This document shows positions 7,375-14,657 of a stretch of DNA of 28,543 nt, one piece after another (positions within the stretch are counted from its first letter, which is position 1; the number at the start of each line of letters is the position of its first letter). The notes beneath the pieces were generated by a model. The model saw only the letters and a program-made list of their open reading frames with translations, was not told the DNA's origin and searched no databases. The DNA is from JAYWIG01 sp043789035 (GTDB taxonomy: Bacteria > Pseudomonadota > Gammaproteobacteria > Burkholderiales > Burkholderiaceae_E). The position numbers and the translations under genes were made by a program. The DNA is taken from positions 1-28,543 of the forward strand of contig JAYWIG010000318.1 in NCBI GenBank assembly GCA_043789035.1, given 5' to 3'.

Positions 7375-7662
7375 ATGAAGCTAGATGAAGTATATATTGC
7401 CTATGTAAGGCACTTTGCGACTGGTGAGGGCGTACGTATATTTGTTGCAGTTGGCGGCGGCTTTGTTGAAGCCGAGCGTCTTTTCAAAATAAATGTGCCT
7501 GAGTATTTCCACGTTGGACTAAAGGTTCATGCACTTGACTCAGAAGATGTGGAGATAGCCCAGGTAATTGATTTGCTACCACAAGCTGTTTTGAAACTAT
7601 TCACGGAGAATCCGTCTGGAACGACAGAATACTTTTCCACTGTGCATTACAATCTGTCGTAG
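7375..7662 (+). CDS. Small conserved-looking hypothetical protein
   Basis: This 95-aa acidic protein starts at ATG 7375, which has an AAGGAG ribosome binding site (7363-7368) at good spacing. An in-frame ATG at 7345 lacks one and is rejected. The sequence alternates short beta-like stretches (IYIAYVRHF is the flavour, then VRIFVAVGGGFVEAE) with a helical tail. It shows no signal peptide, membrane segment or metal motif, and I do not recognise the family. It stands alone between long non-coding stretches, downstream of tnsC and upstream of the defence cargo. It could be a cargo gene of its own or an accessory of the island. Confidence 0.6.
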   Translation: MKLDEVYIAYVRHFATGEGVRIFVAVGGGFVEAERLFKINVPEYFHVGLKVHALDSEDVEIAQVIDLLPQAVLKLFTENPSGTTEYFSTVHYNLS

Positions 7663-7842
7663 TGCCCGACGTTACAGTCCGGGCAACGTGGGCTGTAAAC
7701 AGAATGACTGCTTCGGGTCGGAGGCAGCCGGTCATCACCAGCGAGGGGATCAGACCCTACCGGCGCAGGTTATCAGTTCATCCGGAATACGCAATAATTA
7801 GATAGCACAATTATCACTGTCAAAGTTTGAACAGGGTTTCAT
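7663..7842. other. Structured intergenic spacer
   Basis: Directly after the stop codon, TGCCCG (7663-7668) and CGGGCA (7680-7685) form a 6-bp stem without a T-run, a possible weak terminator. Further on, GACTGC (7706-7711) and a GCAGCCGGTC stretch (7724-7733) can pair in part around GGGTCGGAG. I recall similar GGGTCGGA-GCAGCC strings as recurrent in intergenic DNA of proteobacteria, but cannot verify it. The metallopeptidase gene on the other strand ends at 7843. Confidence 0.35.
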
Positions 7843-8586
7843 CTAATCTTCAAATTTAACCAGCGACAGTACCTCACTTGGCCCATATTTTCGTGAGTGT
7901 TCCAATACGGTTTTTCTCTCAGCATTCCGACTAGTAAACCAAGTGTCACCAACCAACTTTCTGGGTCGTGATGTTTCAATATTTCCAAACAACAAATCGA
8001 AGCTTGGTGATCTGGGATCTAAATCGGTTCTTGGAGCCGCTTCATGTAATGCCTGAGGCGCCGAGAAATACCACTGCCTACCAGCTTTGCCATGACAAAT
8101 CAGCCAGCCTGGCCATATGCCCAGCCTAACTATCCTGAGCGCAGTAGCCAATGTGCTCGTTTGAAATTCGGCAGCCAATGAAGCTACACGTGCCCAAGGC
8201 TCATTTCGTGCGAATTGGTCAGCTGCGGGACCAAATAAATAGGCTGGCATCAAGACCGCTGCAGCGAAGGCATCTGCATCTTTTTCATAACTTCGTGCGA
8301 CAGCTTTAGTGGATTCAATTTCTTCCGCTCGACACATCATGAGTTGGCCTCGATGCAATTGCCAATGTCCTAACTCATGCGCGATAGAAAATCGTTGTCT
8401 TACAGGCATCTGCCTTGAATCAATGGTCAGCAACCCTTTGTCACCCAAGCCTACGACGCGTGCATCACAACCTTGAAGCGGTCGATATTGAATCTGAAGG
8501 CCACAATGCCAGGCAATGACATCGAGTTCAATTTCTGACGGCTTTGAAATACCTAGATCTTTAAGAAGTCCTTCTGGCGTCATCAT
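7843..8586 (-). CDS. ImmA/IrrE-family metallopeptidase, possible CBASS regulator (CapP-like)
   Basis: This 247-aa zinc peptidase of the ImmA/IrrE (COG2856) class has its HExxH motif in IAHELGHWQLHRG (H70, E71, H74). The third-ligand region YEKDADAFAAAVLMP follows at about 100-114. Proteases of this class typically cleave and inactivate a DNA-binding repressor; in some CBASS loci the pair CapP (protease) and CapH (HTH repressor) does this. It is the last gene of a leftward operon, and its ATG overlaps the stop of the 134-aa protein gene by 4 nt. The whole operon is divergent from the CBASS genes. The C-terminal part (about 150-247) may be a sensor domain and is not recognised. The class is secure; the role is inferred. 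Confidence 0.88.
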   Translation of the reverse strand: MMTPEGLLKDLGISKPSEIELDVIAWHCGLQIQYRPLQGCDARVVGLGDKGLLTIDSRQMPVRQRFSIAHELGHWQLHRGQLMMCRAEEIESTKAVARSYEKDADAFAAAVLMPAYLFGPAADQFARNEPWARVASLAAEFQTSTLATALRIVRLGIWPGWLICHGKAGRQWYFSAPQALHEAAPRTDLDPRSPSFDLLFGNIETSRPRKLVGDTWFTSRNAERKTVLEHSRKYGPSEVLSLVKFED

Positions 8587-8987
8587 TTAGCTAAACGAAC
8601 AGCAATGTCATCTAGATCTACGCCAAGTGCTCGCAACTCCCCCAATATTTGCAGCACCTCTTCCTCCGGCAATTCCTTGCCACTGCGAAATGCTAGAGAA
8701 TATTTCTCGGTAAGTGCTGGCTCACGACGCACGATAGCGTCAAAAATTTCACGCGCATGGGCAATGACATTCGCGCCGAGTGTTTGCATCGAAGGTTTAG
8801 GTGCTTTTTGCAACTGCAGTTTCGCTAGAGCAAATTTTATTTTTCCAGCTCTCAAATCAGCGCGAGCCATTACATCATTACGTTCTAATGGGCGAATGCC
8901 TTCTTGATCGACATCATCAGAGATGTCCTGATGCAGTTGATCAAGTAAACGCAAATACATTTTTGAAGGAGGCTGCGGGCTATTCAT
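8583..8987 (-). CDS. Hypothetical 134-aa protein between the sigma-like and protease genes
   Basis: The protein is mainly helical and charged, with no membrane segment, no Cys pair and no recognisable HTH. Its 5' end overlaps the sigma-like gene by 8 nt, and its 3' end overlaps the metallopeptidase gene by 4 nt. It therefore lies at the centre of a tightly coupled three-gene unit. By position it could be a partner or antagonist of the sigma-like protein, or the substrate of the protease. I do not recognise the family and nothing in the sequence settles the role. Confidence 0.65.
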   Translation of the reverse strand: MNSPQPPSKMYLRLLDQLHQDISDDVDQEGIRPLERNDVMARADLRAGKIKFALAKLQLQKAPKPSMQTLGANVIAHAREIFDAIVRREPALTEKYSLAFRSGKELPEEEVLQILGELRALGVDLDDIAVRLAK

Positions 8988-9555
8988 TGAATGCCCCCGC
9001 CGCGTGCAGTTTTGCTAGCTGACGTCTAATACGTGTCCGTATAGACGCGAATGTAGTCGGTGTCATTTCAAGTAGCTCCTGAATATCGGAGGGGCTGAGC
9101 CCTTTGGCCAATCCATCAAGCACGTCTCGTGCGGTCGAATCATCGGCAAAAGCGGTTTGAATAGTTTCATATAGTAATGCGATTTGAGCCTCCCGGTCCG
9201 GTGGTAGAGACACAAATTGAGATTCATCATTTTCATCCGAATCGGCTAACTCAAGCAGGTCTTCAAGCGATGCCTCAGGGTTTCGGACCCGAGCCTTTCG
9301 CCATGCATGTAAAACGCTGCGCATGGCTGACCTGACTTGCGTCCGAAGCGGCACCCCGATATTCCATGCACGTTGTCCTGATAAATACCGCGCAAGCGCC
9401 TCCATAAGGAGGTCTTCAGGGGAAATAGTGTCGCCGAAGCAGAATGACCTAGCTGCCTGTGATAACCAAGCCCAATCGGCCTCCGACATCGATTCAAGCG
9501 CCTCTCGAGCCACGCTCGGCGGCGCCATTTGAGATTCCGAAACGGAGTCTGCCAA
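8980..9555 (-). CDS. ECF-type sigma-like protein
   Basis: This 191-aa protein has the layout of a small sigma-70 factor. A region-2-like stretch lies at about 43-90 (ISPEDLLMEALARYLSG, then an Arg-rich helix). An acidic linker follows, then a clear region-4-like HTH at about 146-185 (GLSPSDIQELLEMTPTTFASI with RIRRQLAKL). The start is TTG at 9555, chosen because AAGGAG precedes it with an 8-nt gap (complement at 9564-9569). It is the first gene of the leftward operon with the 134-aa protein and the metallopeptidase. It could be a true sigma factor, or a DNA-binding repressor built on the sigma fold that acts on the control region next to it. Region 2 is weaker than region 4, so sigma activity is uncertain. 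Confidence 0.7.
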   Translation of the reverse strand: MADSVSESQMAPPSVAREALESMSEADWAWLSQAARSFCFGDTISPEDLLMEALARYLSGQRAWNIGVPLRTQVRSAMRSVLHAWRKARVRNPEASLEDLLELADSDENDESQFVSLPPDREAQIALLYETIQTAFADDSTARDVLDGLAKGLSPSDIQELLEMTPTTFASIRTRIRRQLAKLHAAGAFNE

Positions 9556-9806
9556 ACCTATTTCTCCTTTGTATTGTTAATAGGCTCCGCCGGAAGCCTA
9601 ACTCGGACATTACCTCGGTGTCCGAATGGGTCTTTCCGTGGAGCCTATATAGATAAGGCCCAGACGAGGTGAATTCCAGCGTCTCAGTATATGAGACACG
9701 CAGGAGCTACAAAGTATCGGCCAAATCTCGTTTGGCGCTTGCGTTCCTGCTTTGAACCTCGGAATGAAGATCAGACGATTTACCACCATTATTTAGAGAG
9801 GGTTAC
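9556..9806. promoter_or_regulatory. Divergent control region of the CBASS locus with four inverted repeats
   Basis: This 251-bp spacer lies between the leftward sigma-like/protease operon and the rightward CBASS operon. The outer repeat is ATAGGCTCC (9580-9588) / GGAGCCTAT (9640-9648). Nested inside it is TCGGACA (9603-9609) / TGTCCGA (9619-9625). Beyond it come GTCTCA (9681-9686) / TGAGAC (9692-9697) with a 5-nt spacer, and GCCAAA (9720-9725) / TTTGGC (9731-9736) with a 5-nt spacer. All are perfect. The last two look like operators for dimeric regulators; the nested pair could fold as RNA. GAGAGGG (9796-9802) is the ribosome binding site of the first CBASS gene. Confidence 0.6.
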
Positions 9807-10673
9807 ATGATTGCTGAAGAAATAAAGTTACCTGCCCCGGCATTTGCGGCATCGTGGAATTGCATCAAGGTCGAGGCAGGCCTTAAGGATCGTCTCCTAG
9901 CCCAAGCACTATTCACGTTGCAGCTTCGGCAGCACTTTACGTTTGAGCAGATGCCCGTGCATGGGCTGATATTGTTGTCCGGCCAGCCAGGGACGGGCAA
10001 AACAACCTTGGCCCGCGGGCTGGCTAATCAAGTCGCCCTCGCACTTCAACCGGCCAAAACCCAGTTTATTCAAATTGACCCTCACGCATTGGCCAGCGAT
10101 TCGCTTGGCAAAAGTCAAAAGCAGGTCACGCACTTATTTCAATCGATTATTCCAGAACGTGCTGTGCATGGTCCTTGTATCGTTCTGTTGGATGAAGTCG
10201 AAACAATTGCTGCTGACCGCCAAAAGCTCAGTCTCGAAACCAACCCCATTGACGTACATCGTGCTACTGACGCTGCCTTGGCAGGGATTGATGTGTTGTC
10301 ACGCCAGCATCAAAACATATTGTTGATAGCCACGACCAATTTTCCGGAAGCGTTGGATAAGGCGTTTATGTCGAGAGCCGATGCCATTGAAGAAATAGGG
10401 CTGCCGTCAAGTGAGGCCAGAAAAGAAATTATTGATGACGCACTCATGCAATTGGCATCCAAATGGCCGGCACTTAACGAACTTCGCAGCGTCACAAAAA
10501 ACTTCGTCAGTGCTTCTGCCGGCCTCGATGGTCGGCGATTACGCAAGACAATAACGTTCGCAGCTGCAGGAACCATAGAAACAGCAAAAGACCCGGCACT
10601 GATGTCAGCGCATCAACTGCTTGAAGCGATTGAGCTGGCTGTGAAAACGCAGCAGCAGGTCGGTGTTGCATGA
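9807..10673 (+). CDS. cap6: TRIP13/Pch2-like AAA+ ATPase of a type III CBASS (Cap6)
   Basis: In HORMA-type CBASS this ATPase remodels the HORMA protein, switching it from closed to open. This keeps the CD-NTase off until infection. The 288-aa protein has Walker A GQPGTGKTT (59-67), Walker B IVLLDEVE (D129, E130) and sensor/arginine-finger segments TTNFPEALDKAFMSRAD (about 176-192). That last segment, followed by GLPSSEAR and later SAGLDGRRLRK, is the specific TRIP13 pattern. The N-terminus is short, as in bacterial members. The ribosome binding site is good. The 3' end overlaps the next gene as ATGA. Together with the HORMA and CD-NTase genes downstream, the assignment is firm. Confidence 0.93.
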   Translation: MIAEEIKLPAPAFAASWNCIKVEAGLKDRLLAQALFTLQLRQHFTFEQMPVHGLILLSGQPGTGKTTLARGLANQVALALQPAKTQFIQIDPHALASDSLGKSQKQVTHLFQSIIPERAVHGPCIVLLDEVETIAADRQKLSLETNPIDVHRATDAALAGIDVLSRQHQNILLIATTNFPEALDKAFMSRADAIEEIGLPSSEARKEIIDDALMQLASKWPALNELRSVTKNFVSASAGLDGRRLRKTITFAAAGTIETAKDPALMSAHQLLEAIELAVKTQQQVGVA

Positions 10674-11125
10674 AGATACGTCGAATCATTGCTTCAACGC
10701 CACAGCGTTCAGCGAAGGCAACGTGGTCTCGAATAGTGACACTCATTACGAAAACGAACTCCAGGGATGCTGATCAGTTGGAAGCGGCGCGTAGTGTTAT
10801 GGAAGCCATCATTGCAGAAGAATGTCCTGCCAACAGTCCGATCATCGTATCGGGATCCGGGCCACGGTTAGTGATTTATTTACGCTATGACGCCGACGCG
10901 ATCGAGCTGGGCGATGACATCGAATCACTAACGTGGAACCCTACGGAAGGCGATTGGAATATTAGCGCCCCGGCTTTTGCCGAAGATGTTTCCTGGATGA
11001 ATTCGGCACTAGGGAGTTCCGCAGTGCGCATCTCTATTCGCAATATTGACGACGACATCGGCGACGAACAGGCGAAATCTGAAGCGAGCAATCTTGCCAT
11101 CAACTGGGGAGTGCTGGGCTCATGA
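10670..11125 (+). CDS. Unrecognised CBASS component, candidate second HORMA-type partner (Cap8 position)
   Basis: This 151-aa protein lies between the TRIP13 and HORMA genes and overlaps both by 4 nt, so it is made with the complex. An N-terminal basic helix is followed by mixed helices and strands (SPIIVSGSGPRLVIYLRYD, then SAVRISIRNIDDDI) and a hydrophilic tail. Some type III CBASS loci carry two HORMA proteins, and the position fits the second. I cannot see a convincing HORMA signature, so it may instead be a peptide donor or an adaptor. The tail could act as a closure-motif peptide for the HORMA partner; that is speculation. Confidence 0.6.
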   Translation: MKIRRIIASTPQRSAKATWSRIVTLITKTNSRDADQLEAARSVMEAIIAEECPANSPIIVSGSGPRLVIYLRYDADAIELGDDIESLTWNPTEGDWNISAPAFAEDVSWMNSALGSSAVRISIRNIDDDIGDEQAKSEASNLAINWGVLGS

Positions 11126-11622
11126 CAAGCACTCACACAATAACTTACACCCGTACAAAAACTGCCACATATGTAGCTGACAAAATCCGCGGTCTCTTGT
11201 CAGAACTGGTAAGAGATTACGGTTTAGACCCCAAAGCTCTTCATGACTCTTGGAGTATTTCAGTCGGTGAGGCAGCACGGATATGGATGGAGTCGGGTCA
11301 TCTGAATACGGTGACCATTGAGTTTTATTCTCCAGGCTCCTCCGATGCAAAAGCGCGTTGGGATTTTCCGATTCGCTATAACCCCATTGGTGTTGATGAC
11401 CTTTGGGTTGACAAGAGTTTTTTTCGCGAATCCATTTCAAAAACGACGGCCCCTCCTGCTGGCTGCATTTATAGGGTGATACTGAATCATTCTCCAGGTG
11501 CGCCAGATGTATCGGGTATGAGCAGCACTGACTACAAAAATGTCACTCACCTAGTGGCTCGTGATGCAGGCACAGTGATTTCAACACCTGACATTTATTC
11601 TACAGCGAGGTATTACCGCTAA
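11122..11622 (+). CDS. cap7: Bacterial HORMA-domain protein of a type III CBASS (Cap7)
   Basis: Cap7 binds a closure peptide and in its closed state activates the partner CD-NTase; TRIP13 reverses this. The 166-aa protein follows the pattern I know for the E. coli MS115-1 CBASS HORMA. It begins with YTRTKTATYVADKI, then GLDPKALHDSW, IWMESGHLNTVTIEFYSP and ARWDFPI, later LNHSPGAPDVSGM, and ends with a Tyr-rich segment STARYYR. These align in order along the whole length. The start overlaps the upstream gene as ATGA, and the stop codon overlaps the CD-NTase ATG by one base. Identification rests on remembered family sequence, with strong support from its neighbours. Confidence 0.87.
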   Translation: MTSTHTITYTRTKTATYVADKIRGLLSELVRDYGLDPKALHDSWSISVGEAARIWMESGHLNTVTIEFYSPGSSDAKARWDFPIRYNPIGVDDLWVDKSFFRESISKTTAPPAGCIYRVILNHSPGAPDVSGMSSTDYKNVTHLVARDAGTVISTPDIYSTARYYR

Positions 11623-12506
11623 TGAGCAAGATTGAAGATGCTTTTGAAACTTTTCGACAACGCCTTGAGCTTAGCGAGACCGAACGCAAGGACACTATTG
11701 CAAGACACACACAAGTTCGCGACTCGATTAAGAGTGGATTTGATGTCGATCGGGACTTCTTGACGGGCTCTTACGCACGTCACACTAAAACGAAGCCCCT
11801 CAAGGATGTCGATGTGTTTTTCGTATTAGGGGCCAAGGAAAAAGGCCGCCGCGACAAAAGTCCAGCCGACATGCTGGAGGCTTTTCGCAAGCAGCTGGCT
11901 AAAGATTTTGGTGAAGATTGTGTCGAACTCGGACGCCGCTGCGTAACGGTCAGCTTTGAAAAGAAAAATCCGACCGTAGATGAAGCAAGCAAGGTGCTAT
12001 CTATCGATTGTGTTCCTGCCTTTGACCACTCTGATGGTTATGAAATTCCTGATCGTGACAAAGGCGAATGGATCAAGTCAGATCCGGAAATTCATAAGGA
12101 GGAAGCAACGGCAAAGAATAAACAATGTGGTGGCGCGTGGGTCCCACTGGTAAAAATGCTTAAGGCTTGGAATCGCACAGCCGGAAAACCCATCAAGCCA
12201 ATGTTCTTGGTCGAAGTGATGGCACAGCAACTTGTTGATCCACCCTGCGGTTCCTATGCAAGTGAAGTACGTCGCTTCTTCGCGGCTGCCGCCGAAGGTG
12301 TCTTGCGAGATTGGCCAGACCCTGCCGGTCTTGGGCCTCACGTCTCGGATCAAATGACGAGCGATATGCGAAGAACTGCTTCTGACATTCTTCGGGTTGC
12401 CGAGCAGCATGCAGCACATGCAGCTCGTCTCGCAGCCCAAGGAAAGAACGGCGAGGCAATCACCATTTGGCGGACCCTTTTGGGCAAATATTTTCCAGCG
12501 AGTTAA
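11622..12506 (+). CDS. CD-NTase (cGAS/DncV-like nucleotidyltransferase) of a CBASS system
   Basis: This enzyme makes a cyclic oligonucleotide signal on activation by HORMA, which turns on the effector. The 294-aa protein has the nucleotidyltransferase core: GSY at 49-51 with the following basic stretch ARHTKTKPLKD, then DVDVFFVL with catalytic D62 and D64, and the third acid D129 in VLSIDCVPAF. The C-terminal half is helical, as in the OAS-like fold. All three metal-binding acids are present, so it should be active. It resembles clades C/D, which pair with HORMA and TRIP13, but I cannot fix the clade or product by eye. The effector genes follow after a 4-nt gap. Confidence 0.92.
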   Translation: MSKIEDAFETFRQRLELSETERKDTIARHTQVRDSIKSGFDVDRDFLTGSYARHTKTKPLKDVDVFFVLGAKEKGRRDKSPADMLEAFRKQLAKDFGEDCVELGRRCVTVSFEKKNPTVDEASKVLSIDCVPAFDHSDGYEIPDRDKGEWIKSDPEIHKEEATAKNKQCGGAWVPLVKMLKAWNRTAGKPIKPMFLVEVMAQQLVDPPCGSYASEVRRFFAAAAEGVLRDWPDPAGLGPHVSDQMTSDMRRTASDILRVAEQHAAHAARLAAQGKNGEAITIWRTLLGKYFPAS

Positions 12507-12510
12507 TACC

Positions 12511-13287
12511 ATGACTAATATTGCAAAGCGCCACTCTGAAAACGATGGTCCGGACTACCTTCGCCAAGCATTTGCGCGAGTTCATAAGCGGTTAGCTTTT
12601 GAGCTAATGCATGCGGCAGAAACTATCACCCATGACGGAGAGCGTGGGAGATCTACCGAGAATGATTGGATCACCATTTTGCGAAACTATTTGCCTAAGC
12701 GTTATGCAGTAGACAGTGGGATTGCTGTTGACAGCACTGGACGTACGAGTGATCAGATTGACGTGATTATTTTCGATCAGCAATACACGCCAGTACTTCT
12801 GGAAACAGCCACGATAAGGCTCATTCCGGCTGAAGCTATTTATGCAGTGTTTGATGCCAAGCCCGAAATAAATGCAACAACACTAAAATATGCCAGTGAA
12901 AAGGCCGAGTCGGTTCGGAAACTAACGCGCACCTCCGCGCCCATTCCACATGCAGGTGGCGTCTATCCTGCAAAGGCTCTCTTTCCCATCATTGGCGGCA
13001 TCCTAGCCGAGAAAGTGGGATGGTCGAAGGGTTTTTCCGATTCCTTCAGAGATCAGCTTTTATCTTTGAGCCAAAAACCGAGCACGATCATTGATTGCGG
13101 ATGTGGACTGTCTCACGGGGCTTTCGATGTTTATGAAAAGGACGGAAAGCTTTCTTTTGGACAACAAGAAGCCGGACTAGTGTTCTTTTTGTTCCGACTA
13201 CTCAACAAGCTCCAGTCGCTGGGCACGGTGCCTGCGATTGACTGGAATGCTTACGCATCCCTTTTGACGATTGAACAGGATGAATAG
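12511..13287 (+). CDS. DUF6602-like protein, PD-(D/E)XK-type nuclease candidate, possible CBASS effector
   Basis: The start is ATG 12511, 4 nt after the CD-NTase stop; the open frame runs back to 12397 inside it. The 258-aa protein has a pattern I associate with DUF6602: GRSTENDWITILRNYLPKRY, then TSDQIDVIIFDQQYTP and IYAVFDAKPEI. E50, D84 and D115-x-K117 form a plausible restriction-endonuclease active site, although Asp replaces the common Glu before the Lys. Type III CBASS normally uses NucC, which has the same general fold but a different sequence. Here this gene takes the effector position. Its 3' end lies by the start of the membrane protein gene. It could be a ligand-activated DNase or an adaptor for the membrane protein. 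The function is inferred. Confidence 0.7.
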   Translation: MTNIAKRHSENDGPDYLRQAFARVHKRLAFELMHAAETITHDGERGRSTENDWITILRNYLPKRYAVDSGIAVDSTGRTSDQIDVIIFDQQYTPVLLETATIRLIPAEAIYAVFDAKPEINATTLKYASEKAESVRKLTRTSAPIPHAGGVYPAKALFPIIGGILAEKVGWSKGFSDSFRDQLLSLSQKPSTIIDCGCGLSHGAFDVYEKDGKLSFGQQEAGLVFFLFRLLNKLQSLGTVPAIDWNAYASLLTIEQDE

Positions 13288-13288
13288 C

Positions 13289-14032
13289 ATGCCGATACGT
13301 TTTTTCAAGAAAAACATGAGAGCTGACCACGTTGCGCGAAACCTAGTTGAAAACGGTATTCCTAATACCAAAGCAATGCTGGCTTTTTTGTCATCCAATA
13401 AAGAAAAGGCTTGGCACGAGAAAGCCTTCCATTGGCTTTCTTTTGGAGGGCTTGGATTTCATTTATTTGGCGCAGTATTTCTTGCACTAGATAAGAAATA
13501 TCAGTACCTGTCAGCAGAATGGCATCAAATCACCTTTGTTCTACTGACCATAGGGGTTGCCGCAGCAATGTCAGTCGCTTTTATCCTAGGCAGTATTTGG
13601 TTCGTTGAGTTGTTCAGAAAAGGCGATGAATATCAGTGCAACAAAGTTGATCGTCAAATTGCCCAAGAGAATAGATTGCTTGAAGCGCTAAAGCAGTATT
13701 CGCTTTCCAGTGAGGCGCTGATCGAACATGGTAATCGTCTCGCGTTCGCAGTGAGGCAATGGCGAGAGCGAACCACGCTGGTGGCCATTTTTGGTGCGAT
13801 TGCCGCGGGATCACAAGTGCTTGGCACATCAATGGGCTTCCCGCTATTGGTCAATCTCGGGTGGTCATGCGTCATAGGCGGCGGTCTCGGCGCAATGCTC
13901 CTAAAAATACACTCCGATAGATTTGAACGGCTGAGCCGCCTCATACTTAGTGCCAATACCGGTAGTGTGAATGTTAGATATCGAACTGCGATATCAATGC
14001 GGCGAGATAACGCTTTGCGAGGTAAGGAATGA
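13289..14032 (+). CDS. Four-helix membrane protein, candidate CBASS effector
   Basis: This 247-aa protein has four hydrophobic segments at about 49-67, 81-107, 163-182 and 185-206, in two pairs joined by a hydrophilic helical loop (108-160). Both termini are probably cytoplasmic. CBASS effectors with 2TM or 4TM architecture (SLATT and S-4TM groups) damage the membrane on sensing the cyclic nucleotide, and this protein fits that outline, though no family motif was recognised. The start is taken at ATG 13289, 8 nt after AGGA; ATG 13280 and TTG 13271 are upstream alternatives. It follows the DUF6602-like gene directly, within the same operon. Confidence 0.7.
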   Translation: MPIRFFKKNMRADHVARNLVENGIPNTKAMLAFLSSNKEKAWHEKAFHWLSFGGLGFHLFGAVFLALDKKYQYLSAEWHQITFVLLTIGVAAAMSVAFILGSIWFVELFRKGDEYQCNKVDRQIAQENRLLEALKQYSLSSEALIEHGNRLAFAVRQWRERTTLVAIFGAIAAGSQVLGTSMGFPLLVNLGWSCVIGGGLGAMLLKIHSDRFERLSRLILSANTGSVNVRYRTAISMRRDNALRGKE

Positions 14033-14081
14033 ACACTAATGTTCAGCCATGTTGTTGTGACCGTTATGGGAGCCTATGTAG

Positions 14082-14657
14082 ATGAGCAAAAATAAAATAG
14101 ATAAGTGGCAAAACATTGGAATATTGTTTGCCATTCTCTTGGGTTTGCACGGAGCTGGCCTTAGTTCTTATCAAGCCTATGTCGACTTGAAAACCAATAG
14201 TCCTGTTTTAATTACACAGATGTCTATTTCGCGCTCTAATTATGCTGAAAACATTCCCATTCGCCCGGCTACCTTTCGCGTGCTTGTACATAACTCTGGC
14301 AATACTCGCCTCACTTTAGCGCCCACAGTATATATTTCGGTGCTCAACCCTCAGCATGACAATGCATTCCACTACAATGGGCAGCTCTCGACTGACCACC
14401 CATATTCATTACCCAAAACAGTTGAACCTGGACAGCAGATTGAAGTTTCAATAGAAGCGGTCGATTCCAATTTAATTTTCGGACCAAACATACGATATGA
14501 ATTATTATTAACTTCAGTGGAAGGAACAGCATTCCATTACAACTACTTTGCTGGTCCCATTACTGACCCAAAAGCAATGTCGGCATTGTTAGAGCACGTA
14601 AAATATCAAGCCAAAATTGATTTCGAGTCTCAAGCAGCAATGGTAATGGGGCGCTGA
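14082..14657 (+). CDS. Membrane-anchored hypothetical protein with a beta-rich domain
   Basis: This 191-aa protein has one hydrophobic segment at about 11-31 (IGILFAILLGLHGAGLSSY) followed by a mainly beta-strand region, for example FRVLVHNSGNTRLTLAPTVYI. The region could be an Ig-like or similar sandwich outside or at the membrane. A GGGAG site at 14069-14073 supports ATG 14082. It sits 49 nt after the four-helix protein on the same strand, so it is probably the last gene of the CBASS operon. I do not recognise the family. It may help the membrane effector or be an unrelated cargo gene. Confidence 0.65.
   Translation: MSKNKIDKWQNIGILFAILLGLHGAGLSSYQAYVDLKTNSPVLITQMSISRSNYAENIPIRPATFRVLVHNSGNTRLTLAPTVYISVLNPQHDNAFHYNGQLSTDHPYSLPKTVEPGQQIEVSIEAVDSNLIFGPNIRYELLLTSVEGTAFHYNYFAGPITDPKAMSALLEHVKYQAKIDFESQAAMVMGR

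Noticed and set aside
12397..12510. N-terminal extension of the DUF6602-like protein
   Set aside because: It overlaps the CD-NTase 3' end; ATG 12511, directly after the CD-NTase stop, is the better start.
12511..13287. Assignment as NucC
   Set aside because: The fold class may be shared, but the sequence pattern is that of DUF6602, not the NucC family I know.
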